NCBI RefSeq assembly: GCF_050613185.1
Contig: NZ_CP192511.1
Coordinates: 992,001-1,056,000 of the forward strand
Direction: 5' to 3'
DNA length: 64,000 nucleotides
Origin: Chelonobacter sp050613185
Lineage (GTDB): Bacteria; Pseudomonadota; Gammaproteobacteria; Enterobacterales; Pasteurellaceae
Shown here: positions 1 through 8,323 of the stretch, piece by piece
How the letters are laid out: each line of letters begins with the position of its first letter
Numbering within the stretch: position 1 is the stretch's first letter
Translations under genes and position numbers: made by a program
The notes under the pieces: model-generated
What the model saw: only the letters and a program-made list of their open reading frames with translations
Told to the model about the DNA's origin: nothing
Database searches by the model: none

Positions 1-375
1 ACAGAGCAACCCGATAATGCGATCGTTTTCACCCAGTACGGCTTGAGTGATGGAACGCATTTTTTGTCCGTTTTTCGCATGGGTAAAATAGGCATCGGTT
101 ACAAATGTCTTTTCTTCCGTCATCTGTTTCAGCATATTTAAGGCCGTGCTGGTGATCGGCGCGCCCACTGCCCTATCGGTCAAATGAGAATTCACTATCT
201 TGACTACCGAGCATTGCAAATCAGCTAACGAGTGCAATACCACTTCGCAATCATTGCCCAATAGGTTTTTTAGCATTGTCAAAACCGGTTCCTGCGAACG
301 CAAAATCTGTTTATCAACCAGTGTTAAAGGATAGGTTAACGTTGGAAAATCCCGCGTTTGATTTAGTTTTACCAT
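1..375 (-). CDS. YheO/DauR-type PAS-domain transcriptional regulator (3' end outside window)
   Basis: The reverse strand encodes 125 residues from an ATG at 373-375 and runs off the left edge. The text after a short leader (QEPVLTMLKNLLGNDCEVVLHS, then NSHLTDRAVGAP and the AKNGQKMRSITQAVLGENDR region) matches the N-terminal PAS-like domain of YheO/DauR regulators, which are about 220-240 residues and carry a C-terminal helix-turn-helix. In Pseudomonas DauR represses D-arginine catabolism; the E. coli YheO role is unclear, so no specific function is claimed here. It lies downstream of the ABC transporter genes on the same strand but behind a terminator, so it is probably transcribed alone. Confidence 0.75.
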   Translation of the reverse strand, partial: MVKLNQTRDFPTLTYPLTLVDKQILRSQEPVLTMLKNLLGNDCEVVLHSLADLQCSVVKIVNSHLTDRAVGAPITSTALNMLKQMTEEKTFVTDAYFTHAKNGQKMRSITQAVLGENDRIIGLLC

Positions 376-412
376 GTTATTTACTCAAATATTTTTTATT
401 AAAAATCCGTAT

Positions 413-464
413 AATCAATTAAAATTGATTTTGTGGCTTTTTACAATCAACTTTAATTGATTGT
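413..464. promoter_or_regulatory. Two AT-rich palindromes upstream of the YheO-type gene
   Basis: AATCAATT at 413-420 and AATTGATT at 423-430 form a perfect palindrome. ACAATCAA at 443-450 and TTGATTGT at 457-464 form a second. Both share the half-site AATCAA and sit 38-90 bases before the regulator start. They could be autoregulatory operators; no binding protein is known from the sequence. Confidence 0.35.
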
Positions 465-551
465 GTGATCACGATCGAAGAATAGTTGTATAGAGACAGT
501 GGGGATAAGCGGAAAACTATGGTGGGATTGTTAAACGGCGGTAAGAAAAAA

Positions 552-598
552 TAAAATAAGAAAAGCCGAGTGGAAGTCTTTGTCCCGATTCGGCTTTG
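552..598 (-). terminator. Terminator after the sugar ABC transporter operon
   Basis: The arms AAAGCCGA (562-569) and TCGGCTTT (590-597) pair across a 20-base loop. Read on the minus strand the stem is followed by a T-rich run. It ends the transporter operon. Confidence 0.75.
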
Positions 599-629
599 CT
601 AACGCTTTAGAATATTAAATTCAGAGTAA

Positions 630-1658
630 CTAAACTGCCCCTCTCCGGCTTTTCGCATAAGTATCAAACGAAACCGCGAGGATAATAATTGCGCCCATGA
701 TGATCTGTTGATAGTAGGCGGAGACGTCCATCAGAACCAAGCCGTTGATCAACACGCCCATGATAATCGAGCCGAAGATGGTGCCGGTGATACGGCCATA
801 GCCGCCCATCAAGGAAGTGCCGCCGATAACGACCGAGGCAATGACCCGTAATTCAAACGCAACCCCGGCGACCGATTCGGCACTGCCCAGACGGGCGCTC
901 AGGATAAAACCGGCAAGTCCCGCCAATGCGCCGATGACGACATAGACACTGACCAAAGTGCGGTTGATATTCACCCCGGCGAGGCGCGCCGCTTCCGGAT
1001 TGCCGCCGACGGCATAGACATAGCGCCCCCAACGGGTTTTATGCAAGGCGATATAACCTAGGATGGCGACAATCGCAAAGATCACCACCGGAACCGGTAT
1101 GCCGAGCAGATCGCCGCGCCCCCACCAACGATAACCTTGATCGAAACCGGCAATCGGCGCACCGTCATTAATCACCAGTGTTAAACCGCGCCAAATCGTC
1201 ATGCCGCCCAGGGTGACGATAAACGGCGGGATTTTCAGTTTGGTGACGCCCAAACCGTGTAACCAGCCGATGAACGTTCCCATTGCCAAACAGATACCTA
1301 AACCGATAAGCCAACTCATGCCGCCCCATGCGCCGGGTTCGACCGTGACGGTGTTATCACCTTTAATCACGTGGGCGGCGAAAATGGCACACACCGCCAA
1401 CACCGAGCCGACGGAAAGGTCAATCCCGGCGGTTAAAATCACGAAGGTCATACCGACCGCCATAATCCCGAAAATCGAGACTTCGGTCAAAATATTAAAA
1501 ATGTTGCGCTCGGATAAAAACGCACTGTTTTGGAATTGGAAAAAGATAATCAGAAAAACCAAAAATACCAACACGCCAAAACGCTCAAAAAACGCAATCG
1601 GGTCTTTTTTACCGTTTTCGTCCACAATCCCTAAATTTTTTAGCATATTCTCAAACAT
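630..1658 (-). CDS. RbsC-type sugar ABC transporter permease, probably for inositol
   Basis: This 342-residue integral membrane protein belongs to the BPD_transp_2 family (RbsC, XylH, AraH), which form the inner-membrane channel of carbohydrate importers. About eight to ten hydrophobic segments are visible from residue 30 onward. The family signature AGVNINRTLVSVYVVIGALAG lies past the middle, followed by VIGGTSLMGGYGRITGT. The ATG has an AAGGAAATTATT ribosome site. It is last in the order binding protein, ATPase, permease. The neighbouring iolA, iolB and dehydrogenase genes suggest inositol as cargo, but permeases of this family cannot be assigned by sequence alone. Confidence 0.88.
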   Translation of the reverse strand: MFENMLKNLGIVDENGKKDPIAFFERFGVLVFLVFLIIFFQFQNSAFLSERNIFNILTEVSIFGIMAVGMTFVILTAGIDLSVGSVLAVCAIFAAHVIKGDNTVTVEPGAWGGMSWLIGLGICLAMGTFIGWLHGLGVTKLKIPPFIVTLGGMTIWRGLTLVINDGAPIAGFDQGYRWWGRGDLLGIPVPVVIFAIVAILGYIALHKTRWGRYVYAVGGNPEAARLAGVNINRTLVSVYVVIGALAGLAGFILSARLGSAESVAGVAFELRVIASVVIGGTSLMGGYGRITGTIFGSIIMGVLINGLVLMDVSAYYQQIIMGAIIILAVSFDTYAKSRRGAV

Positions 1659-1685
1659 AATAATTTCCTTATCTTACAAGGCTGA

Positions 1686-3224
1686 TTAATGCCGGTTTAC
1701 ACCGATCGCCATCATTGACATTAATTTTTCTTCGGTTGCGTCGTCGCCGTGAATTTCACCGGTCACTTTTCCTTCCGAAAGTGTGATAATACGGTCTGAA
1801 ATCGCCATAATTTCCGGTAAATCGGAAGAAATTACCAACACGGCAACCCCTTTTTTGGCCATATCAAACAGCACTTGGTGCACTTCGGATTTTGCGCCGA
1901 CATCAATGCCGCGCGTCGGTTCGTCAACGATTAATACTTTTGGATTTAATGACATACAGCGGGCAAGAATGATTTTTTGCTGATTTCCACCGGACAGTTT
2001 GCGCGCTTCTAACGATGAACTGGCCATTTTTATTCTGAGTGCCTGACGATATGCCTCGATCAGATCCGTTTCGCTGCTTTCATTGACAAACCATTTCATC
2101 GTCAGCAGGTTTTTCAGATTGGAAAGCGTCATGTTGGTTCGGATCGGCAGACCCAGCACCAGCCCTTCTTTTTTGCGGTCTTCCGGCACCAGCGCAATCC
2201 CCTGATCCAAAGCCTCTAGCGGCGAATTGGCATGGTACGGTGCGCCGTTGAGGGTGATTTCACCCGATTGATAGTGATCGGCACCAAACAGGCAACGGGC
2301 AATTTCCGTCCGCCCTGCACCAACCAGCCCGGCAATCCCCAACACTTCACCTTGGTGGATATCAAAACTCACATCGTGCAATGCGATACCGTGCGGATCC
2401 ATTTGCGGTTTCTCTTTTTTCAGATGGCGAACGGACAGCACCACCGGTTTGTCTTTGTGTTGAGTTTCGCTTGACGGACGGCGGTTGAAAATCACATTCC
2501 GCCCCACCATCATGCGAATAATTTCATCGACATTGGTTTCGGCAACATTGCCTTCGCCGGTATAGCGACCATCTTGGAAAACCGTAAATCGGTCACAAAG
2601 GGCAAACACTTCGTTTAAACGGTGGGTCACATAGATAATGCTCACGCCGCGCGCTTTCAAATCGCGTACGATTTGGTGCAGGGTTTCCACTTCTTTATCG
2701 CTCAATGCCGCCGACGGTTCATCCATAATGATTAATTTGGCATTCAGCGTCAGCGCTCGGGCAATCTCCACCATTTGCTGTTTTGCCACACTCAACTGCG
2801 CCACTTGCGCATTCGGTGAAATATTCAGGTTCAGATTATCCAATACCATTTTAGCTTCTTGCTCGAGATTTTTGCGGTCAACAAAGATACCGTTGCGGAG
2901 CGGTTCTCGGCCGAGAAAGAAGTTTTCCGCCACCGTCATATTCGGCAGCAAATTAAATTCTTGATAAATGGTGACGATACCCTGTAATTGTCTGGCATGT
3001 GGCGTATCATTGATATCCAAGGGTTTATCATTAAAAATAATCTCGCCGCTGGTCTGCGGCTGCGCACCGGACAAGGCTTTCAGCAAGGTCGATTTGCCGG
3101 CGCCGTTTTCCCCTAACAGGGCGTGCACTTCGCCGGCGGCAACCGTTAATTGCACACCGTTTAATGCCATCACGCCGGAAAAACTTTTGCTCAGATTTTG
3201 GACTTTTAATAAAGGGACTGACAT
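1686..3224 (-). CDS. RbsA-type sugar ABC transporter ATPase (two nucleotide-binding domains)
   Basis: The 512-residue product is a tandem ATPase typical of CUT2 sugar importers. Domain 1 has Walker A GENGAGKST near residue 38 and Walker B LIIMDEP near 165. Its signature region reads LSVAKQQMVEIARAL. Domain 2 has the degenerate Walker A GLVGAGRTE near 300, signature LSGGNQQKIILAR, and Walker B VLIVDEPTRGIDVG. This asymmetry, with a degenerate second P-loop, is normal for RbsA/MglA/XylG. It would energise uptake through the adjacent permease. GAGGTTTGT precedes the ATG. The substrate is inferred as inositol from context. Confidence 0.9.
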   Translation of the reverse strand: MSVPLLKVQNLSKSFSGVMALNGVQLTVAAGEVHALLGENGAGKSTLLKALSGAQPQTSGEIIFNDKPLDINDTPHARQLQGIVTIYQEFNLLPNMTVAENFFLGREPLRNGIFVDRKNLEQEAKMVLDNLNLNISPNAQVAQLSVAKQQMVEIARALTLNAKLIIMDEPSAALSDKEVETLHQIVRDLKARGVSIIYVTHRLNEVFALCDRFTVFQDGRYTGEGNVAETNVDEIIRMMVGRNVIFNRRPSSETQHKDKPVVLSVRHLKKEKPQMDPHGIALHDVSFDIHQGEVLGIAGLVGAGRTEIARCLFGADHYQSGEITLNGAPYHANSPLEALDQGIALVPEDRKKEGLVLGLPIRTNMTLSNLKNLLTMKWFVNESSETDLIEAYRQALRIKMASSSLEARKLSGGNQQKIILARCMSLNPKVLIVDEPTRGIDVGAKSEVHQVLFDMAKKGVAVLVISSDLPEIMAISDRIITLSEGKVTGEIHGDDATEEKLMSMMAIGVNRH

Positions 3225-3238
3225 ACAAACCTCACAGA

Positions 3239-3272
3239 TTCGACCTTTATATCGTTTGCTATAAAGGTCGAA
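3239..3272 (-). other. 13-bp perfect intercistronic stem-loop behind the binding-protein gene
   Basis: TTCGACCTTTATA (3239-3251) and TATAAAGGTCGAA (3260-3272) pair perfectly around an eight-base loop, between the binding-protein stop and the ATPase start. There is no T-run on the minus strand. That suggests a 3' stabiliser giving more binding protein than ATPase, and argues against a full terminator. Confidence 0.6.
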
Positions 3273-3286
3273 AATTGAATGTTAAA

Positions 3287-4216
3287 TTATTTGACTTCGC
3301 CGATGCGTTCCGCCTCGTTTAAATTACTTTGGGTAATAATTGTCGGTGCGAAATCCAGTCCCTGAACCTCGCCTTCGCCGCGCGCTTTAGACACGACTTG
3401 TTCAAGTGCGGTTTTGACCGCATAGCTCGGGCGTTGATCGGCAGTGGCATATAACCAGCCTTCTTTAATGCGGGACAACGCTTCCGGACCGGCATCAAAG
3501 CCCGTCACTACGATATCGCCCGCTTTATAACCCAAACCGTGCAAGGCTTCGATTGCGCCCAATGCCATATCGTCATTGGCGGAGACAATCACATCCGGTT
3601 TTTGTTTCAAGGTCGGCAGCACGCTTTCGATAATGCGTAAGCCTTCGGAACGCAACCAGTTGCCGGTTTGATCGACCAAAATAGTATATTTTGCTTCTTT
3701 CAAACCATCACGAATGCCGTTCATGCGCTCGATATTGGAGCTTGAACCCGGTTGCCCGCTTAACAGAATGATATTTGCCCCGTCAGGGAATTTGCCTTTG
3801 ACCACATTGGCGATCTCTTGTCCGCCGGTGTAGTTATTGGCACCGAAGTGCGCAATCGGCTCACTGCTTTGCACTTTACGATCCAAGGTTGCAGCCGGGA
3901 TTTTTTCATCAATAATTTCTTCCACTGCGGCGGCAATCGCATTCACATCGTTCGGCGCAATAATGATGCCTTTTGCACCTTTGGTAATGGCATTTTCCAA
4001 ATCGGCGGCTTGTTTGGTCGAGCTGCTTTGCCCGTCCAAAACTTGCAGGTTGACTTGTAATTCTTTCGCGGTATTCAGCGCGGATTTGGACAATTGCACT
4101 TCAAACGGGCTGGACAAGTTTGGCAAGCTGAAAACCACCAATTCGTCTTTCGCGGCGACATTAAACGCCAGACCCAGCGTTAATAAAGAAAGGGCTAATT
4201 TGCTGCTTTTTTTCAT
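3287..4216 (-). CDS. Periplasmic sugar-binding protein of an RbsB-type ABC transporter
   Basis: This 309-residue protein has a signal peptide, MKKSSKLALSLLTLGLAFNVAAK, with a likely cut after VAA near residue 22. It is a Peripla_BP_4 protein: the LENAITKGAKGIIIAPNDV and VIVSANDDMALGAIEAL regions form the two-lobed ligand site. It would deliver a pyranose or polyol to the membrane complex encoded by the next two genes. GAGGTGAATCT precedes the ATG. Adjacency to iolA, iolB and an inositol-dehydrogenase-like gene suggests inositol, as for the Caulobacter IbpA-IatA-IatP system, but ribose or another sugar cannot be excluded. Confidence 0.88.
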   Translation of the reverse strand: MKKSSKLALSLLTLGLAFNVAAKDELVVFSLPNLSSPFEVQLSKSALNTAKELQVNLQVLDGQSSSTKQAADLENAITKGAKGIIIAPNDVNAIAAAVEEIIDEKIPAATLDRKVQSSEPIAHFGANNYTGGQEIANVVKGKFPDGANIILLSGQPGSSSNIERMNGIRDGLKEAKYTILVDQTGNWLRSEGLRIIESVLPTLKQKPDVIVSANDDMALGAIEALHGLGYKAGDIVVTGFDAGPEALSRIKEGWLYATADQRPSYAVKTALEQVVSKARGEGEVQGLDFAPTIITQSNLNEAERIGEVK

Positions 4217-4364
4217 AGATTCACCTCATGATATGGTATGTGGCATCATACGATTAGAAAAAACACATTGGTAACCATCGATGCATTATTTTATTCGTTA
4301 AGAAATACGACGTGTAAATGTGATTTATTTAATATCGAATAAAAAATCAAGATATTAAAAATAT

Positions 4365-4383
4365 GAAATGCTTGATTCATTTC
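4365..4383. promoter_or_regulatory. Candidate operator GAAATG-N7-CATTTC upstream of the transporter operon
   Basis: This inverted repeat lies about 150 bases before the binding-protein gene. Its half-site resembles the longer palindrome at 7293-7316 between iolA and iolB. A shared site for the RpiR-family regulator at 8324-9151 is a plausible reading. Confidence 0.35.
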
Positions 4384-4438
4384 GCAAAGAAGGATAGCAC
4401 TATTTAGTCTATTGTTGGAAAGTTTGTTTCAGTTTTGT

Positions 4439-4466
4439 TAAGCAGATCATAAAAATGATCTGCTTA
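4439..4466. terminator. Stem-loop after the Gfo/Idh gene
   Basis: TAAGCAGATCAT (4439-4450) and ATGATCTGCTTA (4455-4466) form a perfect 12-bp stem with an AAAA loop. It follows the dehydrogenase stop directly. The T-rich stretch lies on the plus-strand side, so termination efficiency on the minus strand is uncertain. Confidence 0.55.
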
Positions 4467-4477
4467 TTTCATTTTAT

Positions 4478-5611
4478 CTAGATTTCATTGACATCAACCC
4501 AGCGTTTGCTGTCGGCTGATTTGGCAATCGCTTCCAAAATTCGGGATACTTTATAGCCTTCTTCAAAGTCGGGCCACATCGGTTTGTCTTCGGTCAACCC
4601 GACGATCAGATCACGGATTTCAACGGTTTTTTGATCATTGAAACCGATCCCGTGCCCGGCACTGACGCAAAACGGTTTATAGTCGGGATGTAGCGGGCCG
4701 GTCAAAATGGTTTTGAAGCCTTGCCGTGCCGGATCGTCATCATGCAGATACAACTTTAATTCCGCCATCCGCTCTTGGGTGTAGCTGATCGTGCCTTTGG
4801 TGCCGGTGACGACATAAGTCAGCCCCATTTTTCTACCGCAGGCAATTCTGGAGGTTTCAATCGTCCCCATTGTGCCGCTGGCAAAACGCAGTAGCGCGCT
4901 GGCTTGGTCTTCGTTTTCCACCTCAATCAACTTGCTGCGATCTTGCGGATCCGGGCGTTGTTTAATCACGGTTTGTAAGTCACCGCTCACGCTGACAATA
5001 TCCTCGCCCAACAAGTATTGCGCCATATTGATAATGTGTGCGCCAATATCACCCAGTGCCCCCAAGCCCGCCTTAGCGCGATAACAGTGCCAATCAATCG
5101 GGGTATTCGGGCTGGCAAGATAGTCTTCATTATGCGTGCCGTAAAAATGAACCACTTCGCCGATTTCCCCTTTTTGGATAATCTCTCTTGCCAACTGACT
5201 GGTCGGATTCTTCATGTAATTAAATCCGACCAGCGTTTTAATCCCCGCCTGAGTGGCGGCATCATACATCTCTTTGGCTTCAAGTGCGGTCAGTGCCAAC
5301 GGCTTTTCCGAATAAACATGCTTGCCGTGTTTAATCGCTTCTAACGCAATTTCTTTATGTAAAAAATTCGGCGTGCAAATATCGACCACATCCACATTCG
5401 GATCGCGCACCACCTCACGCCAATCGCCGGTGGCGCGTTTGAAGCCGAATTCCTGCGCTTTCTGAGCAGCCAATTCCGGTGTGATTTCTGCCAAATATTC
5501 CAACGCTAATTTACCTTGTAGGTTAAATACGGTCGGCGCTTGTGCATAAGCAATCGCATGGCAGCGCCCGATATAACCCGTACCAATCAAGCCGACTCTA
5601 ACGGTTTGCAT
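4478..5611 (-). CDS. Gfo/Idh/MocA oxidoreductase, probably an inositol-type dehydrogenase
   Basis: The product is 377 residues from the ATG at 5611, chosen because AGGAGGAATTT precedes it; a start six codons upstream lacks such a site. The N-terminal Rossmann motif VGLIGTGYIGRCHA binds NAD(P). The conserved EKPLAL motif near residue 98 contains the catalytic lysine. The C-terminal sheet domain includes GDIGAHIINMAQYLLG, in the region that supplies the catalytic Asp and His in this family. Members oxidise myo-inositol, scyllo-inositol or related sugars. Its place between the sugar transporter and iolA suggests an inositol-isomer dehydrogenase, but the exact substrate is not determined. Confidence 0.82.
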   Translation of the reverse strand: MQTVRVGLIGTGYIGRCHAIAYAQAPTVFNLQGKLALEYLAEITPELAAQKAQEFGFKRATGDWREVVRDPNVDVVDICTPNFLHKEIALEAIKHGKHVYSEKPLALTALEAKEMYDAATQAGIKTLVGFNYMKNPTSQLAREIIQKGEIGEVVHFYGTHNEDYLASPNTPIDWHCYRAKAGLGALGDIGAHIINMAQYLLGEDIVSVSGDLQTVIKQRPDPQDRSKLIEVENEDQASALLRFASGTMGTIETSRIACGRKMGLTYVVTGTKGTISYTQERMAELKLYLHDDDPARQGFKTILTGPLHPDYKPFCVSAGHGIGFNDQKTVEIRDLIVGLTEDKPMWPDFEEGYKVSRILEAIAKSADSKRWVDVNEI

Positions 5612-5637
5612 AAATTCCTCCTGATTCATCTGTATTC

Positions 5638-5664
5638 AAAAAAGACGGATATCAAATATCCGCC
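5638..5664 (-). terminator. Terminator or attenuator between iolA and the dehydrogenase gene
   Basis: On the minus strand CGGATAT-TTG-ATATCCG (5646-5662) is followed by CTTTTTT. It would reduce read-through from iolA into the dehydrogenase gene. Confidence 0.65.
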
Positions 5665-5689
5665 TAAACGGGTTATGTTAAGCCGTGAC

Positions 5690-7204
5690 TTACAAGGTCG
5701 GCATACTGAATGCCGCCCCTTGTTCGCGCACGTTATGGTTCGGCCAACGGCTGGTAATGGTTTTCATGCGGGTATAGAAACGCACGCCGTCAGGACCGTA
5801 TACATTCAAAGCGCCGAAAATCGAAGATTTCCAACCGCCGAAGCAGTGGTAAGCAATCGGCACCGGAATCGGTACGTTAATACCAACCATGCCCGCTAAC
5901 ACATCTTGGCTATATTGACGCGCCGCGTCGCCATCACTGGTGAAAATCGCACTGCCGTTGCCATATTGATGATCATTAATCAATTTAATCGCACTGGCAT
6001 AATCTTTCGCTCTGACCACACACAGCACCGGCCCGAAGATTTCCTCCTGATAAATACTCATCTCCGTTGTGACATGATCAAACAAACTTCCGCCGATAAA
6101 ATAGCCGTTTTCATGCCCGGCGACTTGATAATTACGACCATCGACGACTAGCGTTGCACCCGCCGCAACACCTTGATCGACATAACCGGATACTTTTTCC
6201 AGATGTTGTTTGGAGATTAACGGCCCCATATCGTTTTCTTTTTGTCCTTGCGGCAACACGCCCGGACCGATACGCAACGCCTCGACTTTTGGTTTTAAAC
6301 TGTTCACTAAGGCGTCAGCGACTTTGTCATCGGTGGTGACCGCAACCGATAACGCCATACAACGTTCGCCTGCCGCCCCGAATGCCGCGCCCAATAACGC
6401 ATTGGCCGTCATTTCAATATCCGCATCCGGCATAATCAAGGCATGGTTTTTCGCGCCGCCCAACGCTTGCACCCGTTTCCCGTGTGCCGAACCGGTTTCA
6501 TAAATATATTGCGCAATCGGGGTCGAGCCGACAAAGCTCACCGCTTGAATACGCGGATCACGCAACAGCACATCCACCGCTTCTTTATCGCCTTGCACCA
6601 CGTTGAATACGCCGTCCGGCAAGCCGGCTTGTTTTAATAATTCCGCAATACGGATGGACAACGACGGATCTTTTTCCGACGGTTTCAACACAAAGGTATT
6701 GCCGCACGCCAATGCAATCGGGAACATCCACATCGGCACCATTGCCGGGAAGTTAAACGGGGTAATCCCGGCTACCACGCCTAACGGCTGCATAACGGAA
6801 TGGGTATCAATGCCGCGCCCGACATTGGCGGAAAACTCGCCTTTCAACAAGTGCGGTATGCCGGTGGCAAACTCGACCACTTCCAAACCACGGGTCAATT
6901 CGCCGATCGAATCGGAATAAATTTTGCCGTGTTCACTGGTGATTAATTTTGCCAATTCGTCAAAGCTGGCTTCTAGTAATTCTTTGAATTTAAATAAAAT
7001 TCTGGCTCGGCGCAGCGGAGATTGTTGCGACCATGCCGGATAGGCGGCTTGTGCGGCGGCAATTGCCGCTTCAACTTCACTCACCGTACTGAGCTTCACT
7101 TGCTTGGTTTGCTCGCCGGTTGCCGGATTAAACACAGGGGTTAAACGATCACTTTGGCTCTCAACCACATGACCGTTAATAAAATTTGGGATAAACTGGC
7201 TCAT
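5690..7204 (-). CDS. iolA: CoA-acylating methylmalonate-semialdehyde dehydrogenase
   Basis: The 504-residue enzyme converts malonate semialdehyde, the last inositol-specific intermediate, to acetyl-CoA, CO2 and NADH in the cytoplasm. It is an aldehyde dehydrogenase superfamily member of the MmsA/IolA type: GVVAGITPFNFPAMVPMWMF near residue 150, the FVGSTPIA region, and the catalytic cysteine in GAAGERCMALS near residue 284. FGGWKSSIFG near the C terminus is also typical. The ATG at 7204 has GAGGAAAAAT in front, and an upstream TTG is less likely. It is divergent from iolB across 216 bases that contain a palindrome. Confidence 0.93.
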   Translation of the reverse strand: MSQFIPNFINGHVVESQSDRLTPVFNPATGEQTKQVKLSTVSEVEAAIAAAQAAYPAWSQQSPLRRARILFKFKELLEASFDELAKLITSEHGKIYSDSIGELTRGLEVVEFATGIPHLLKGEFSANVGRGIDTHSVMQPLGVVAGITPFNFPAMVPMWMFPIALACGNTFVLKPSEKDPSLSIRIAELLKQAGLPDGVFNVVQGDKEAVDVLLRDPRIQAVSFVGSTPIAQYIYETGSAHGKRVQALGGAKNHALIMPDADIEMTANALLGAAFGAAGERCMALSVAVTTDDKVADALVNSLKPKVEALRIGPGVLPQGQKENDMGPLISKQHLEKVSGYVDQGVAAGATLVVDGRNYQVAGHENGYFIGGSLFDHVTTEMSIYQEEIFGPVLCVVRAKDYASAIKLINDHQYGNGSAIFTSDGDAARQYSQDVLAGMVGINVPIPVPIAYHCFGGWKSSIFGALNVYGPDGVRFYTRMKTITSRWPNHNVREQGAAFSMPTL

Positions 7205-7292
7205 ATTTTTCCTCAATCAAAAGTTGGCAATAGATAGAAATCTCACCTACACAATACCCCTACGAAACAGCTTTTTCAACCATAAAAACGCT

Positions 7293-7316
7293 AAAATGAA
7301 ATTTTTATTTCATTTT
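7293..7316. promoter_or_regulatory. 24-bp palindrome between divergent iolA and iolB
   Basis: AAAATGAAAT (7293-7302), a TTTT spacer, and ATTTCATTTT (7307-7316) form a perfect inverted repeat. GAAAT-N4-ATTTC symmetry suits a dimeric RpiR-family repressor, and such a regulator is encoded 1 kb away. A CRP-like half-site TGTGATCT follows. Confidence 0.5.
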
Positions 7317-7420
7317 TTGTGATCTAAGTAGAATCTTGAACAAGATCTCGTTCAGCAAAGTGCGGTTATCCGCTATACTTTTTTCAGCTAACAGACCCTA
7401 ATAACAACGCGAGGTTAAGC

Positions 7421-8242
7421 ATGAGTCGATTATTATCCAAATCTAATCCTATTGAAGACGGTTTCCGCCAACAAATCACCCCACAAAATGCCGGTTGGGA
7501 ATATGTCGGTTTCGAACTGCTGCATTTGTCCGCCGGAAAAACCGTTGAAATCCATACGGAAAACACCGAGGTTTGCTTTGTGGTGGTGTCCGGTTACGCC
7601 TCTTTTGCGGTCGATGCCAAAATTTTTGAACATCTGGGCAACCGCACTTCGCCATTTGAACGCATTCCGCCCTATTCATTATATGTGCCGCACCAGAAGA
7701 GTGTGTTGGTGATCGCCGACACCGAGTTGGAATTGGCGATTTGCCGCGCGCCAAGCCAAGGCAATCTGCCGATTCGGGTGATCAAACCGGAAGAGGTCGG
7801 GGTGGAAAAACGCGGTTACGGCAATAACCAACGTTTAGTGCACAATATCCTGCCGGAAACCGAAGCTGCCGACAGTTTGCTGGTGGTGGAAGTTTTTACC
7901 GACGAAGGCAACACCAGCTCATTCCCAAGCCACAAACACGATCAAAAAAACAGCGAAAGCGAAACCTATCTGGAAGAGACCTATTACCACCGTTTCGAAC
8001 CGAAACAGGGCTTCTGCCTGCAACGGGTGTATACCGATGACCGCACGTTGGACGAATGCATGGCGGTGTATGACGGCGATGTAGTCAAAGTGCCGAAAGG
8101 TTACCACCCGGTTGCGACCATTGCCGGTTATAACAATTATTACCTTAACGTGATGGCAGGACCGGTGCGCAAATGGCGTTTCACTTGGGAACAAGATCAT
8201 CAGTGGATTAACAGTGAGGCGTATGCGGAGAAGTTTAAATAA
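7421..8242 (+). CDS. iolB: 5-deoxy-glucuronate isomerase
   Basis: IolB (273 residues) isomerises 5-deoxy-D-glucuronate to 2-deoxy-5-keto-D-gluconate in myo-inositol catabolism. It is a bicupin. The metal-site signature SFPSHKHDQKNS near residue 170, then LEETYYHRFEPKQGFCLQR and VVKVPKGYHPVATIAGYNNYY, are the strongest family marks. Length is usual for the family. It stands alone on the plus strand, divergent from iolA. Its products need IolC and IolJ, which are not seen in this window, so the rest of the pathway must lie elsewhere or be absent. Confidence 0.95.
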   Translation: MSRLLSKSNPIEDGFRQQITPQNAGWEYVGFELLHLSAGKTVEIHTENTEVCFVVVSGYASFAVDAKIFEHLGNRTSPFERIPPYSLYVPHQKSVLVIADTELELAICRAPSQGNLPIRVIKPEEVGVEKRGYGNNQRLVHNILPETEAADSLLVVEVFTDEGNTSSFPSHKHDQKNSESETYLEETYYHRFEPKQGFCLQRVYTDDRTLDECMAVYDGDVVKVPKGYHPVATIAGYNNYYLNVMAGPVRKWRFTWEQDHQWINSEAYAEKFK

Positions 8243-8273
8243 GTTTTATATAGGTTCTATATAAATTCTATGA

Positions 8274-8308
8274 AAAAGCCTGCCGTAACACAGCGACAGG
8301 CTTATTTT
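8274..8308. terminator. Bidirectional terminator between iolB and the RpiR gene
   Basis: AAGCCTG (8276-8282) pairs with CAGGCTT (8297-8303), with A-rich and T-rich flanks. It serves two convergent genes. Confidence 0.7.
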
Positions 8309-8323
8309 CGTTTCACAGAAATT

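Noticed and set aside
1201..1689. 162-residue plus-strand frame opposite the ABC permease gene
   Set aside because: It is a shadow of the well-supported minus-strand permease, without a ribosome site or family match.
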